Assembly (NCBI GenBank): GCA_964514225.1 | Contig: CAZEPT010000031.1 | Coordinates: 1-8,809, forward strand | Reading direction: 5' to 3' | Source: CAZEPT01 sp964514225 | GTDB taxonomy: Bacteria; Patescibacteriota; Minisyncoccia; Phycocordibacterales; UBA9973 | Length of the DNA stretch: 8,809 nt | Part shown: one piece after another, positions 1 to 5,369 of the stretch | How positions within the stretch are numbered: the first letter of the stretch is position 1 | How the letters are laid out: each line of letters begins with the position of its first letter | Notes under the pieces: model-generated | Databases searched by the model: none | Seen by the model: the letters and a program-made list of their open reading frames with translations, nothing else | Told to the model about the DNA's origin: nothing | Made by a program: the position numbers and the translations under genes

Positions 1-27
1 GCGTCCTATCCATTGAACGACGAGACC
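1..27 (-). tRNA. tRNA, probably tRNA-Arg, 5' part only (cut by window edge)
   Basis: Read on the minus strand, 27 down to 1 gives a 7-nt acceptor strand GGTCTCG, then TC, then a D arm GTTC-AATGGATA-GGAC whose 4-bp stem closes, with one wobble pair. The anticodon and 3' half lie outside the window, so identity cannot be read. The ATGGATAGGAC D-loop/stem text is typical of bacterial and plastid tRNA-Arg, hence the tentative call. A promoter sits just upstream at 40-67. Confidence 0.8.
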
Positions 28-39
28 AAAGGTATATGC

Positions 40-67
40 ACTATACCTTATTTTTTTGATTTTTCAA
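40..67 (-). promoter_or_regulatory. sigma70-type promoter of the leftward tRNA
   Basis: On the minus strand there is a -35 TTGAAA (67-62), a 16-nt spacer and a -10 TATAGT (45-40). The expected start is near 33-34, about 6 nt before the tRNA 5' end at 27. The -10 is embedded in a perfect inverted repeat, AAGGTATA (29-36) and TATACCTT (42-49), with a 5-nt loop. Confidence 0.6.
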
Positions 68-99
68 AATAACAGAACAACTTATATACAAACGAAAAA

Positions 100-1242
100 T
101 TAATGGTGATGGTGGATGGATTCTCTCTGCCCAAGGTTTTTTGAATTCTTCAGAACCAAAACACTGATATACGTCGTTAAAGGTACAGCGAGAATGAGTC
201 CGATACTTCCGACGAGTGTTCTTATAATTTCTGTAGCAAATATTTCACGATTGATCGTATACGCAAGTGACCCACTACCCCCTGAATGAACCACGAGCAA
301 CAGAAGTGGGAGGGATGCCCCAACGTATGCAATGGCGAGTGTATCAACAAGAGCGCCAATATGTTCTCTTCCAATACGAATTCCGCGTTTATAAAGTTCT
401 TTAATACTCATAGTTTTATTCGCACGAAGGAGCTCTTCAATAGCTACAGCTTGAGAAATAGCAGCATCATAAAGCACACCAAGAAGTCCAATGAGGATCC
501 CTGAGAGAAGTAGCCCTTGTACGTTAAATAATCCTTGAGTTGCCGACTGTAAATAAATTGATTCATCTGAAGAAAACCCAGAGAGATACGTAGAATGAAC
601 TGCGATAAATGACAAAATTCCCGTGATGCCCACCGCCCCTATCATACCCATAACAGCGGCAGTGGTAGTTCGATTAAATCCATGAGTGATATACGAACCA
701 AGAACAATAATAACCGATGACACAATAAGTGACACAAGAATTGGTGAATACCCTTTGAGCATCGACGGAATTAACACAAAGATAATAAGAACAAGAGAAA
801 TAATAAGACTTATCAACCCACGGACGCCTTGAATTCCACCGAAGGTGAATAAAATAACGAGAAATAAAACAGTAAAGAAGATAATACTTGGTAGCCGATT
901 AGGCTCAGAAACTGAATACACTTCTACTTGAGTTGTTTCATCAATATGTTTTTGTATAAAAAACTTTTTACCTTGAGAAAGTTCGATATAGTCGTTCTCG
1001 ATAGACACTACTTTTCCTTTTTCTCTCCCTGAAATTATTTCCGCACTTAAAATCTGAACTAATTCTTCTTTTTGGGAAAGCTCAGAAAATCTTTTTTGTG
1101 TTCCATCAATAGAAACGACTACGGCTTTTGTAATTCCCTGCTTATCTTCCAGTGTATTTGCACTCGTAATGCTTGGCAAAAAAAGTACACACAACAAACC
1201 TACAAAAAAAGAAATTTTATTCATGTTCACTATTGGGCACAT
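100..1242 (-). CDS. YibE/F family multi-pass membrane protein
   Basis: 380 aa. Residues 8-29 form a signal peptide or first membrane segment (NKISFFVGLLCVLFLPSITSA). Residues 30-115 are a soluble, presumably extracytoplasmic domain. From about 118 to 365 there are roughly seven membrane helices. Family hallmarks are the GxxIGLLGVLYDAAIS stretch (about 248-263) and the GREHIGALVDTLAIAYVGASLP block (about 291-312). The biochemical role of YibE/F proteins is not established. The start at 1242 overlaps the end of the Fur gene by 13 nt and has GGAG 10 nt upstream (1256-1253); a second Met at 1224 has no SD but would also leave a good signal peptide. The protein ends in four histidines just before the stop, unusual for a natural protein and suggestive of metal binding. 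It is almost certainly cotranscribed with the Fur gene, which suggests metal-controlled expression and a link to metal homeostasis (inference). Confidence 0.88.
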   Translation of the reverse strand: MCPIVNMNKISFFVGLLCVLFLPSITSANTLEDKQGITKAVVVSIDGTQKRFSELSQKEELVQILSAEIISGREKGKVVSIENDYIELSQGKKFFIQKHIDETTQVEVYSVSEPNRLPSIIFFTVLFLVILFTFGGIQGVRGLISLIISLVLIIFVLIPSMLKGYSPILVSLIVSSVIIVLGSYITHGFNRTTTAAVMGMIGAVGITGILSFIAVHSTYLSGFSSDESIYLQSATQGLFNVQGLLLSGILIGLLGVLYDAAISQAVAIEELLRANKTMSIKELYKRGIRIGREHIGALVDTLAIAYVGASLPLLLLVVHSGGSGSLAYTINREIFATEIIRTLVGSIGLILAVPLTTYISVLVLKNSKNLGQRESIHHHH

Positions 1243-1646
1243 TTTTTACAGACTCCAAAGAGCTCTAATGAATGAGTATCTATACTCGAAAATTGGCTCT
1301 GCGTGAGTGCACGGCTCATAATTTGATCAATCTCACACCCCGTGAAATCAGCAATCTTTTTACACCTGTTACAGACAACGTGATGATGATCATGTTCGTC
1401 AACTAATTCAAAATATGCCTGATCTTCTCCTAAATCTATTTGTTTTATAAGTTTTGAGTCTACTAAAGAACGGATAACGCGATAAACTGTCACTTGGTCG
1501 ATTCCTGTTTTTTGTAGTTTTTCATACACCACCTTTGCTGGAATGGGAGTATTATTTTTTAAAAAAAATTCATACACAGCTAATCGGTGGGGAGTCACTC
1601 GAAGTTTTTTACCTTTTAGGATATCAATCGTTTCACTTCCTTTCAT
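1230..1646 (-). CDS. Fur-family metal-responsive transcriptional repressor (Fur/Zur/PerR type)
   Basis: 138 aa, the usual length for the family. An N-terminal winged helix has RVTPHRLAVYEFF (16-28) and recognition helix QVTVYRVIRSLVDSKLI (51-67). The C-terminal dimerisation and metal domain carries EHDHHHVVCNRC (84-95) and THSLELFGVCKKC (124-136). C92, C95, C133 and C136 form the two CxxC pairs of the structural zinc site. H85, H87-89, E80 and H125 are candidates for the regulatory site. The sensed metal cannot be read from sequence; the divergent ZIP gene makes a zinc (Zur-like) or manganese/iron role plausible. The start at 1646 is preferred over the longer frame from 1694. The extra residues do not look like Fur, they would run into the operator palindrome, and a TATACT hexamer ends 8 nt before the 1646 ATG. 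It leads an operon with the YibE/F gene and is probably autoregulated. Confidence 0.93.
   Translation of the reverse strand: MKGSETIDILKGKKLRVTPHRLAVYEFFLKNNTPIPAKVVYEKLQKTGIDQVTVYRVIRSLVDSKLIKQIDLGEDQAYFELVDEHDHHHVVCNRCKKIADFTGCEIDQIMSRALTQSQFSSIDTHSLELFGVCKKCAQ
1253..1256 (-). promoter_or_regulatory. ribosome binding site deciding the YibE/F start
   Basis: GGAG on the minus strand (1256-1253), inside the 3' end of the Fur gene, lies 10 nt before the ATG at 1242. The alternative ATG at 1224 has no SD-like sequence, so this favours the overlapping start. Confidence 0.45.
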
Positions 1647-1654
1647 ATAAATCC

Positions 1655-1684
1655 AGTATACTACAAATAATTCCATGTGGATAA
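1655..1684 (-). promoter_or_regulatory. promoter of the Fur-YibE/F operon
   Basis: The minus-strand -10 TATACT (1660-1655) ends 8 nt before the ATG at 1646, predicting a transcript starting at or within a few bases of the start codon. The -35 is poor: TTATCC (1684-1679) at 18-nt spacing is the best candidate. It touches the operator palindrome, consistent with autoregulation. Confidence 0.5.
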
Positions 1685-1712
1685 CTATATGCAACTAAAT
1701 TGCATATAGTTA
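1682..1712. promoter_or_regulatory. perfect 31-bp palindrome, probable Fur-family operator
   Basis: Left arm TAACTATATGCAA (1682-1694) and right arm TTGCATATAGTTA (1700-1712) are exact reverse complements, separated by CTAAA. The palindrome lies between the divergent Fur and ZIP genes. Its right arm contains the ZIP -35 (1700-1705), and its left edge reaches the -35 zone of the Fur promoter. Fur-family repressors bind AT-rich palindromes in such positions, so one bound dimer or dimer pair could repress both directions. It has no T-tract and is not a terminator. Confidence 0.75.
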
Positions 1713-1727
1713 GAAAAACAGTATACT
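1700..1727 (+). promoter_or_regulatory. sigma70-type promoter of the ZIP gene
   Basis: A -35 TTGCAT (1700-1705), a 16-nt spacer and a -10 TATACT (1722-1727). The expected start is near 1734-1736, which coincides with the ATG at 1736 and predicts a leaderless mRNA. The -35 lies inside the operator palindrome, the classical position for repression. Confidence 0.65.
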
Positions 1728-1735
1728 CAAGCTAT

Positions 1736-2446
1736 ATGAATACATATATTGCATTGATTTTGGTTGGGGTTATCCCTGTCTTGGTTATATTTTTACTTCC
1801 TCGAGAGAAAAGCTTTTTCAGTAAACCCATAATCCGTGGATTTGGGCTTGGTGTATATACAGCACTTATTTATATACTTATGAGTGAAAGTATTGAGCAT
1901 GGCGGAATTGGGCAATCAACTCTCTGGTTCGGTATTGGTATAGCATTGTCATTTATTATTGGATATATTGTTAAAGAATTTCATCATCACCATGAACATG
2001 ATACAGATGGCCATCACGATCATGGGCACAGTAAGGCAAGCATGGTGAAGATTCTTATATCAGATTTTTTCCATAATATTGTTGATGGAATTTCTATCAT
2101 CGCATCTTTTGCGCTCTCCCCTGCAGTCGGTATGACAGCACTTGTAGGAATATTAGGACACCAAGTGATACAACAAGGTGGCCAACAAATACTCTTGGTT
2201 GAAAGCGGTATAAGCCCAAAAAAGGCACTTGGAATTTCACTCATGGTTTCACTTTCCGTGTTTTTGGGTTTTGTTTTCCATAGTGAAGCACTAGAAATTG
2301 CATTCATTGCGCTCTCAGCAGGAATTGTTGTCTGGAAAGTACTCACCGATATAAGGCATACGAAGTGGACCACAAAAACAATTCTTGGCTTCATCATAGG
2401 TGCAATGCTTTTAATCACACTTTTGGTACTTATTCCGCACGAATAA
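1736..2446 (+). CDS. ZIP family divalent metal transporter
   Basis: 236 aa with about eight membrane helices, the ZIP layout. A cytoplasmic-type loop between helices 3 and 4 has nine histidines in residues 83-98 (HHHHEHDTDGHHDHGH), a typical ZIP metal-binding loop. Helix 4 has the signature HNIVDG (113-118), matching the LIV-1/ZIP HNxxDG motif. Helix 5 has HQVIQQGGQ (142-150) where LIV-1-type members have HEIPHEIGD, so the acidic and second histidine ligands are replaced by glutamine. The protein probably brings a divalent metal (Zn, Fe or Mn) into the cytoplasm, but the altered site makes the substrate uncertain. The start at 1736 is chosen because it opens directly with a hydrophobic helix and is preceded by TATACT; a TTG start at 1700 would lie in the -35/operator. 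It is divergent from the Fur gene and probably repressed by its product. Confidence 0.88.
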   Translation: MNTYIALILVGVIPVLVIFLLPREKSFFSKPIIRGFGLGVYTALIYILMSESIEHGGIGQSTLWFGIGIALSFIIGYIVKEFHHHHEHDTDGHHDHGHSKASMVKILISDFFHNIVDGISIIASFALSPAVGMTALVGILGHQVIQQGGQQILLVESGISPKKALGISLMVSLSVFLGFVFHSEALEIAFIALSAGIVVWKVLTDIRHTKWTTKTILGFIIGAMLLITLLVLIPHE

Positions 2447-2448
2447 CA

Positions 2449-2482
2449 AAAAGGGAGAGCGCCCAAGGCGCTCCCCCCTTTT
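2449..2482. terminator. bidirectional terminator between convergent genes
   Basis: GGGAGAGCGCC (2453-2463) pairs with GGCGCTCCCCC (2467-2477) around a 3-nt loop, with one A-C mismatch. It is flanked by an A-run on the left and TTTT on the right, so it can serve both the rightward ZIP gene and the leftward thioredoxin-fold gene. It fills the 37-nt gap between their stop codons. Confidence 0.85.
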
Positions 2483-2483
2483 A

Positions 2484-2756
2484 CTATTTCTCTGCCCATT
2501 CTTTGAGTTCGCTGTAGGTCACTTCCCCACAGAGCGTATCCCCTGTCTTTGTGTTTATGAAAAACGGTACACCTCCGCAAGCGCCATCTTTATCATACTC
2601 CATACAGAGCGCGTCATTTTCTATATTGTGCCAGACCTCATGCTTTTCGAGTTCAAGCCCAGTTTCTTTTAAGAGCCGTTCCAACCGAGGAAGCATACGG
2701 ATACAGTCATCGCATTCTTCGCCATAAAAATAAAGTAAATGGTTTTTTGTATTCAT
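2484..2756 (-). CDS. small thioredoxin-fold protein with CxxC motif
   Basis: 90 aa. It opens with a beta strand (HLLYFYG, 6-12), then the redox motif C15-D-D-C18 at the start of a helix, and later GGVPFFI (61-67) with the expected cis-proline P64 before a strand. This is the minimal thioredoxin/glutaredoxin fold. The acidic CDDC is not the CGPC of thioredoxin or the CPYC of glutaredoxin, so it is best named only by fold. Extra cysteines at 51, 60 and 76 may add another disulfide or a metal site. No signal peptide is seen, so it should be cytoplasmic. It starts 4 nt after the GH3 stop codon and must share its transcript; no clear Shine-Dalgarno is visible, so translational coupling is possible. 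Its partner substrate is unknown. Confidence 0.8.
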   Translation of the reverse strand: MNTKNHLLYFYGEECDDCIRMLPRLERLLKETGLELEKHEVWHNIENDALCMEYDKDGACGGVPFFINTKTGDTLCGEVTYSELKEWAEK

Positions 2757-2760
2757 AATA

Positions 2761-4263
2761 TTAGTATGTTTTTAATTCTTTAATCATAGAGATATCTTCT
2801 GTAATAACGGGGATTTTATGCTGACCACCCAACTTACCCCTCTTTTCAAGCCACCTCATAAAAGCCTGTTTTGAAACAATCTCAATCGACAAAGCCGACA
2901 ACACAAGATTATTCGTCCTTTTTGCTTCATAATCTGAATTCAGTTTTTGAAGGACTTGATCGAGGTGCACACTGAATTCTTCACTATTTTCTGGATTTGT
3001 GACAAATTCAATCGCCCAGACATGTCGCCCTGTTCCGTCACCAAAAACTTCAGGTGCAACTGTATATCCTGAGACAGAAAGATCAAAATGCTCAAGCGTC
3101 TCACGAAGCGCCTCTTCAATGTTATCCAAAACAACTTCTTCACCAAATGTATTCAAACACTGCTTAGTACGCCCAGTAAGCACAAACACAAACGGTTTTG
3201 TCCCAACAAAACGAATCGTATCACCAACAACATAGCGGACGAGTCCCCCACTCGTCGTAATGACGAGCACATACTCAATACCGGTCGTTACCAGAGAGAG
3301 TGGTATTGCCTCTTTAGATCCTACACGAAAAAGTGCAAGAGAAATGAATTCATAAAATATATCATGATGTGTAAGAAGTACAAATTGATCAGCGTTTTCT
3401 TTTTTATACTGAAAACCAAAAAAACCTTCTGACGCATTGTAAATATTCATGCAGTCAATCGGTCGACCTATTTTTTCTTCGATAACTTTTTTATACGGAT
3501 CGAAACGAACGGCTCCATGAAAAAACATAGAGACCTTCGGCCATACATGTGAAATTGTTTTTTTGCCTGTTTGTTTGAGTACCTCATCAAAGATATGAAT
3601 CATCCATGTTGGAGCACCCAGAAGTGTACGCACATCTTGTTGTTTCGCGCGAGATCCGATTCCAACAAGCTTCTCTTGCCAAGAATCATGGAGCATGATA
3701 TCACTATCAGCAACACGTGTCCGCCGTGCGTACCATGGTAATGAATGGAACAGATGCGCAGATACATCACCAATGTGTGCATGTGGATAGAGAGGGTCAA
3801 CAGAAAAACTTCCGGTGGTTCCGATCGTTTTACCGTGCACGAATTCTGTATTACGATATTCAGCAACTGCCCAGACAATCATATCCCGACCTGCTTGATA
3901 GTGATTATGCTTTAAATTATTTGTAGTCAGTGGAATATATTTACTCTTTGCATTCGTCGTCCCGGAGGATTTGGCAAAAGTACTGATTGAAGGTGCTTTT
4001 ACTACACCAGACTCCCCTAAGAGCATACGCTTTATGTATGGGAAAAATTCTTCATACGTAACCACAGGAACTTTTTTTTGAAACTCTTCATATGTCTCCC
4101 TGGAAGATATTCCATATTTTTTTGCAAAGTCGTTACCGTCATAGAGCTCCATCAAGTACTGAAAAATCTTTTTTTGTTCCAAAACAGCGTCCTTGAGTTT
4201 TTTCTCAAGAAACGTCTTTCGCTTGCAAGCTACTGTGAGAATAATTCCACTCAAAAGATTCAT
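2761..4263 (-). CDS. GH3 family acyl-acid-amido synthetase (adenylate-forming enzyme)
   Basis: 500 aa, close to the usual bacterial GH3 length. The adenylate-forming P-loop-like motif is FAKSSGTTNAKSKYIP (96-111). Next come YNASEGFFGFQ (275-285), TTSGGLVRYVVGDTIRFVG (336-354), TGRTKQCLNTFGEEV (363-377) and the C-terminal GGQHKIPVI (479-487) with a likely catalytic lysine. This order of motifs is that of the GH3 superfamily, whose plant members join jasmonate or auxin to amino acids via an acyl-AMP. Bacterial substrates are mostly unknown and none can be inferred here. No membrane segment is evident. It lies 14 nt beyond the rpsT terminator. A TACCAT hexamer ending 6 nt before the ATG may be its own -10, giving a leaderless mRNA; readthrough from rpsT is the alternative. 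A CxxC protein follows 4 nt downstream. Confidence 0.88.
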   Translation of the reverse strand: MNLLSGIILTVACKRKTFLEKKLKDAVLEQKKIFQYLMELYDGNDFAKKYGISSRETYEEFQKKVPVVTYEEFFPYIKRMLLGESGVVKAPSISTFAKSSGTTNAKSKYIPLTTNNLKHNHYQAGRDMIVWAVAEYRNTEFVHGKTIGTTGSFSVDPLYPHAHIGDVSAHLFHSLPWYARRTRVADSDIMLHDSWQEKLVGIGSRAKQQDVRTLLGAPTWMIHIFDEVLKQTGKKTISHVWPKVSMFFHGAVRFDPYKKVIEEKIGRPIDCMNIYNASEGFFGFQYKKENADQFVLLTHHDIFYEFISLALFRVGSKEAIPLSLVTTGIEYVLVITTSGGLVRYVVGDTIRFVGTKPFVFVLTGRTKQCLNTFGEEVVLDNIEEALRETLEHFDLSVSGYTVAPEVFGDGTGRHVWAIEFVTNPENSEEFSVHLDQVLQKLNSDYEAKRTNNLVLSALSIEIVSKQAFMRWLEKRGKLGGQHKIPVITEDISMIKELKTY

Positions 4264-4269
4264 ATCTCT

Positions 4270-4275
4270 ATGGTA
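4270..4275 (-). promoter_or_regulatory. candidate -10 element for the GH3 gene
   Basis: TACCAT on the minus strand ends 6 nt before the ATG at 4263 and immediately follows the rpsT terminator stem. It matches four of six consensus bases and no -35 is recognisable, so support comes mainly from the same spacing at ruvA, the methyltransferase and msrA. Confidence 0.3.
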
Positions 4276-4277
4276 CC

Positions 4278-4309
4278 AAAAAAGACCCTGTTTTCACAGG
4301 GTCTTTTTT
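4278..4309 (-). terminator. intrinsic terminator of rpsT
   Basis: A perfect 13-bp stem: AAAAAAGACCCTG (4278-4290) pairs with CAGGGTCTTTTTT (4297-4309) around a 6-nt loop. On the minus strand the GACCCTG/CAGGGTC core is followed by six T. It begins 11 nt after the rpsT stop codon. Confidence 0.9.
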
Positions 4310-4320
4310 ATGTATTCTTT

Positions 4321-4587
4321 TTACGCTTTTGCTTCTTTCGTGATACGAGACATTCGAGACTTCTTGTTTGCAGCGTTGTTCTTCTTGATGACTCCTTTCT
4401 TTGCAGCTTTATCAATAGTTTGAAATACGCTTGAAACGAGCTTTCGAGCTTCGTCAACTTTCTTTTCTTTGACGAGGCGCTCTACTTTCTTCATTTCATC
4501 TTTCATGGTTTTCTTTCGCTGGTCATTTACTTTCTTCTTACGAAGTGATCCACGAAGTGCTTTTTTTGCTGATGCTGTAATTGGCAT
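4321..4587 (-). CDS. rpsT: 30S ribosomal protein S20
   Basis: 88 aa, full length for S20 and very lysine-rich. It starts MPITASAKKALR, as S20 does, and contains the diagnostic helical segment TIDKAAKKGVIKKNNAANKKSRM (about 57-79). S20 binds 16S rRNA in the body of the small subunit and is essential for normal 30S assembly. The gene is monocistronic: a strong terminator follows it and a 206-nt gap to divergent ruvA precedes it. No Shine-Dalgarno is seen. A TAAAAT hexamer (4602-4597, minus strand) ends 9 nt before the ATG and could be the -10 of a near-leaderless transcript, with TTGTAT (4627-4622) as a poorly spaced -35. Confidence 0.96.
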   Translation of the reverse strand: MPITASAKKALRGSLRKKKVNDQRKKTMKDEMKKVERLVKEKKVDEARKLVSSVFQTIDKAAKKGVIKKNNAANKKSRMSRITKEAKA

Positions 4588-4683
4588 GGTATATAAATTT
4601 TAAATTTAACGTAATAATGAGATACAAGTGCTAGATGGGCAATCCTTTATTCCAAAATTATCTCACTTCTGGAAGGATATGCG

Positions 4684-4700
4684 CGCCTGAGACACAGGCG
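4684..4700. repeat. short inverted repeat between rpsT and ruvA
   Basis: CGCCTG (4684-4689) and CAGGCG (4695-4700) are exact reverse complements around AGACA, forming a GC-rich hairpin in an otherwise AT-rich 206-nt spacer. No T-tract follows on either strand, so it is not an obvious terminator. It may be an operator or RNA structure; function unknown. Confidence 0.4.
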
Positions 4701-4749
4701 TGACATACAGTATATATACCATAAAAACTTCCTGATTACAAATACCCTA

Positions 4750-4764
4750 GAGGAATCCTTCCTC
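4750..4764. promoter_or_regulatory. inverted repeat over the -35 zone of ruvA
   Basis: GAGGAA (4750-4755) and TTCCTC (4759-4764) are exact reverse complements around TCC. The right arm occupies the place where a -35 would lie for the TATAAT at 4782-4787 (17-nt spacing), a position suited to a repressor or activator site. The same GGAAGGAT core recurs at 4671-4678 relative to ATCCTTCC at 4755-4762. Confidence 0.4.
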
Positions 4765-4781
4765 GTTTGACCTTTATCACG

Positions 4782-4787
4782 TATAAT
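4782..4787 (+). promoter_or_regulatory. -10 element of ruvA-mutM
   Basis: A consensus TATAAT ends 6 nt before the ruvA ATG at 4794, so transcription should begin at or very near the start codon. No consensus -35 lies at 16-18 nt; TTGACC at 4767 is only 9 nt away and too close to pair with it. Confidence 0.6.
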
Positions 4788-4793
4788 GATTCC

Positions 4794-5366
4794 ATGATTG
4801 GATCACTCACAGGAACCCCAAGCCTTATTACAGACAGATATGCACTTATTGACGTCCAAGGAATTGGCTACAAAGTCTTTTTGACTATGGGCACTCTCGC
4901 TGAAATCGGGAATGAAGATACTCTCACCCTCTTTACCCATTTAGTCGTCAAAGAAGATGCGCTTGATCTCTATGGCTTCAAGACTATGAACGAACGGGAC
5001 TTCTTTGAGATGCTCATCTCTGTTTCCGGTGTCGGGCCAAAAGGCGCCCTTGGTATTCTGGCGGTTTCATCACTCGATAATCTCAAGAAAGCTATCGCAG
5101 GATCCGAAGTAAGCTACCTCACGAGCGTCTCAGGTATCGGTAAAAAGACAGCTGAAAAAGTAGTCATCGAACTGCGCGACAAGCTGGCACTCTTTAAGAC
5201 GGATGAGAATGGATTCGTGCTTCGTGGCGATAGTGACGTTATCGAGGCACTCAAAACACTCGGCTTTAATCAAAACGAAGCGCGTGATGCTCTTCAGAAA
5301 ATTCCGAACGATATAACGGACACTAATACAAAAATTAAGGAAGCATTGAAGCTCTTAGGAAAATAA
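4794..5366 (+). CDS. ruvA: Holliday junction branch migration protein RuvA
   Basis: 190 aa, close to the usual 190-205. It starts MIGSLTG, like the family MIGxLxG, with an N-terminal OB fold (1-62, including VDVQGIGYKVFL-type text at 19-30). Two helix-hairpin-helix motifs follow, SVSGVGPKGALGIL (76-89) and SVSGIGKKTAEKVVIEL (111-127). A flexible linker (about 132-145) leads to a C-terminal domain III with EALKTLGFNQNEARDAL (151-167), which contacts RuvB. RuvA binds four-way junctions and loads the RuvB motor. The ATG at 4794 is preferred over a TTG at 4767, which would add residues not found in RuvA and lie upstream of the -10. ruvB and ruvC are not in the window. mutM follows after 3 nt, so the two are one transcription unit. 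Confidence 0.97.
   Translation: MIGSLTGTPSLITDRYALIDVQGIGYKVFLTMGTLAEIGNEDTLTLFTHLVVKEDALDLYGFKTMNERDFFEMLISVSGVGPKGALGILAVSSLDNLKKAIAGSEVSYLTSVSGIGKKTAEKVVIELRDKLALFKTDENGFVLRGDSDVIEALKTLGFNQNEARDALQKIPNDITDTNTKIKEALKLLGK
5357..5360 (+). promoter_or_regulatory. ribosome binding site of mutM
   Basis: AGGA inside the last codons of ruvA, 9 nt before the mutM ATG. It contrasts with the SD-less starts of the first genes of transcripts. Confidence 0.45.
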
Positions 5367-5369
5367 CAT

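Noticed and set aside
28..57. Hairpin plus T7 on the plus strand after the tRNA, as a terminator
   Set aside because: No plus-strand gene precedes it in the window; the same bases form the -10 and initial region of the minus-strand tRNA promoter, which explains them better.
1647..1694. Upstream extension of the Fur-family protein to 1694
   Set aside because: The added residues do not match Fur N-termini, and the extended start would lie upstream of the -10 and inside the operator palindrome.
1700..1735. TTG start at 1700 for the ZIP gene
   Set aside because: It is the -35 hexamer and operator arm; the ATG at 1736 gives a clean membrane-helix N-terminus.
2999..3926. Plus-strand open frames inside the GH3 gene
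   Set aside because: They are antisense shadows of a fully motif-supported gene, with no start signals or recognisable protein features.
4703..4722. LexA-like SOS box before ruvA (ACAGTATATATAC)
   Set aside because: It lacks the CTG-N10-CAG symmetry of the Gram-negative box and the GAAC/GTTC form of the Gram-positive box; only the AT-rich core looks similar.
4767..4793. TTG start at 4767 for RuvA, and TTGACC at 4767 as a -35
   Set aside because: RuvA proteins start MIGxLxG, which is at 4794. TTGACC is only 9 nt from the TATAAT, too short a spacer.
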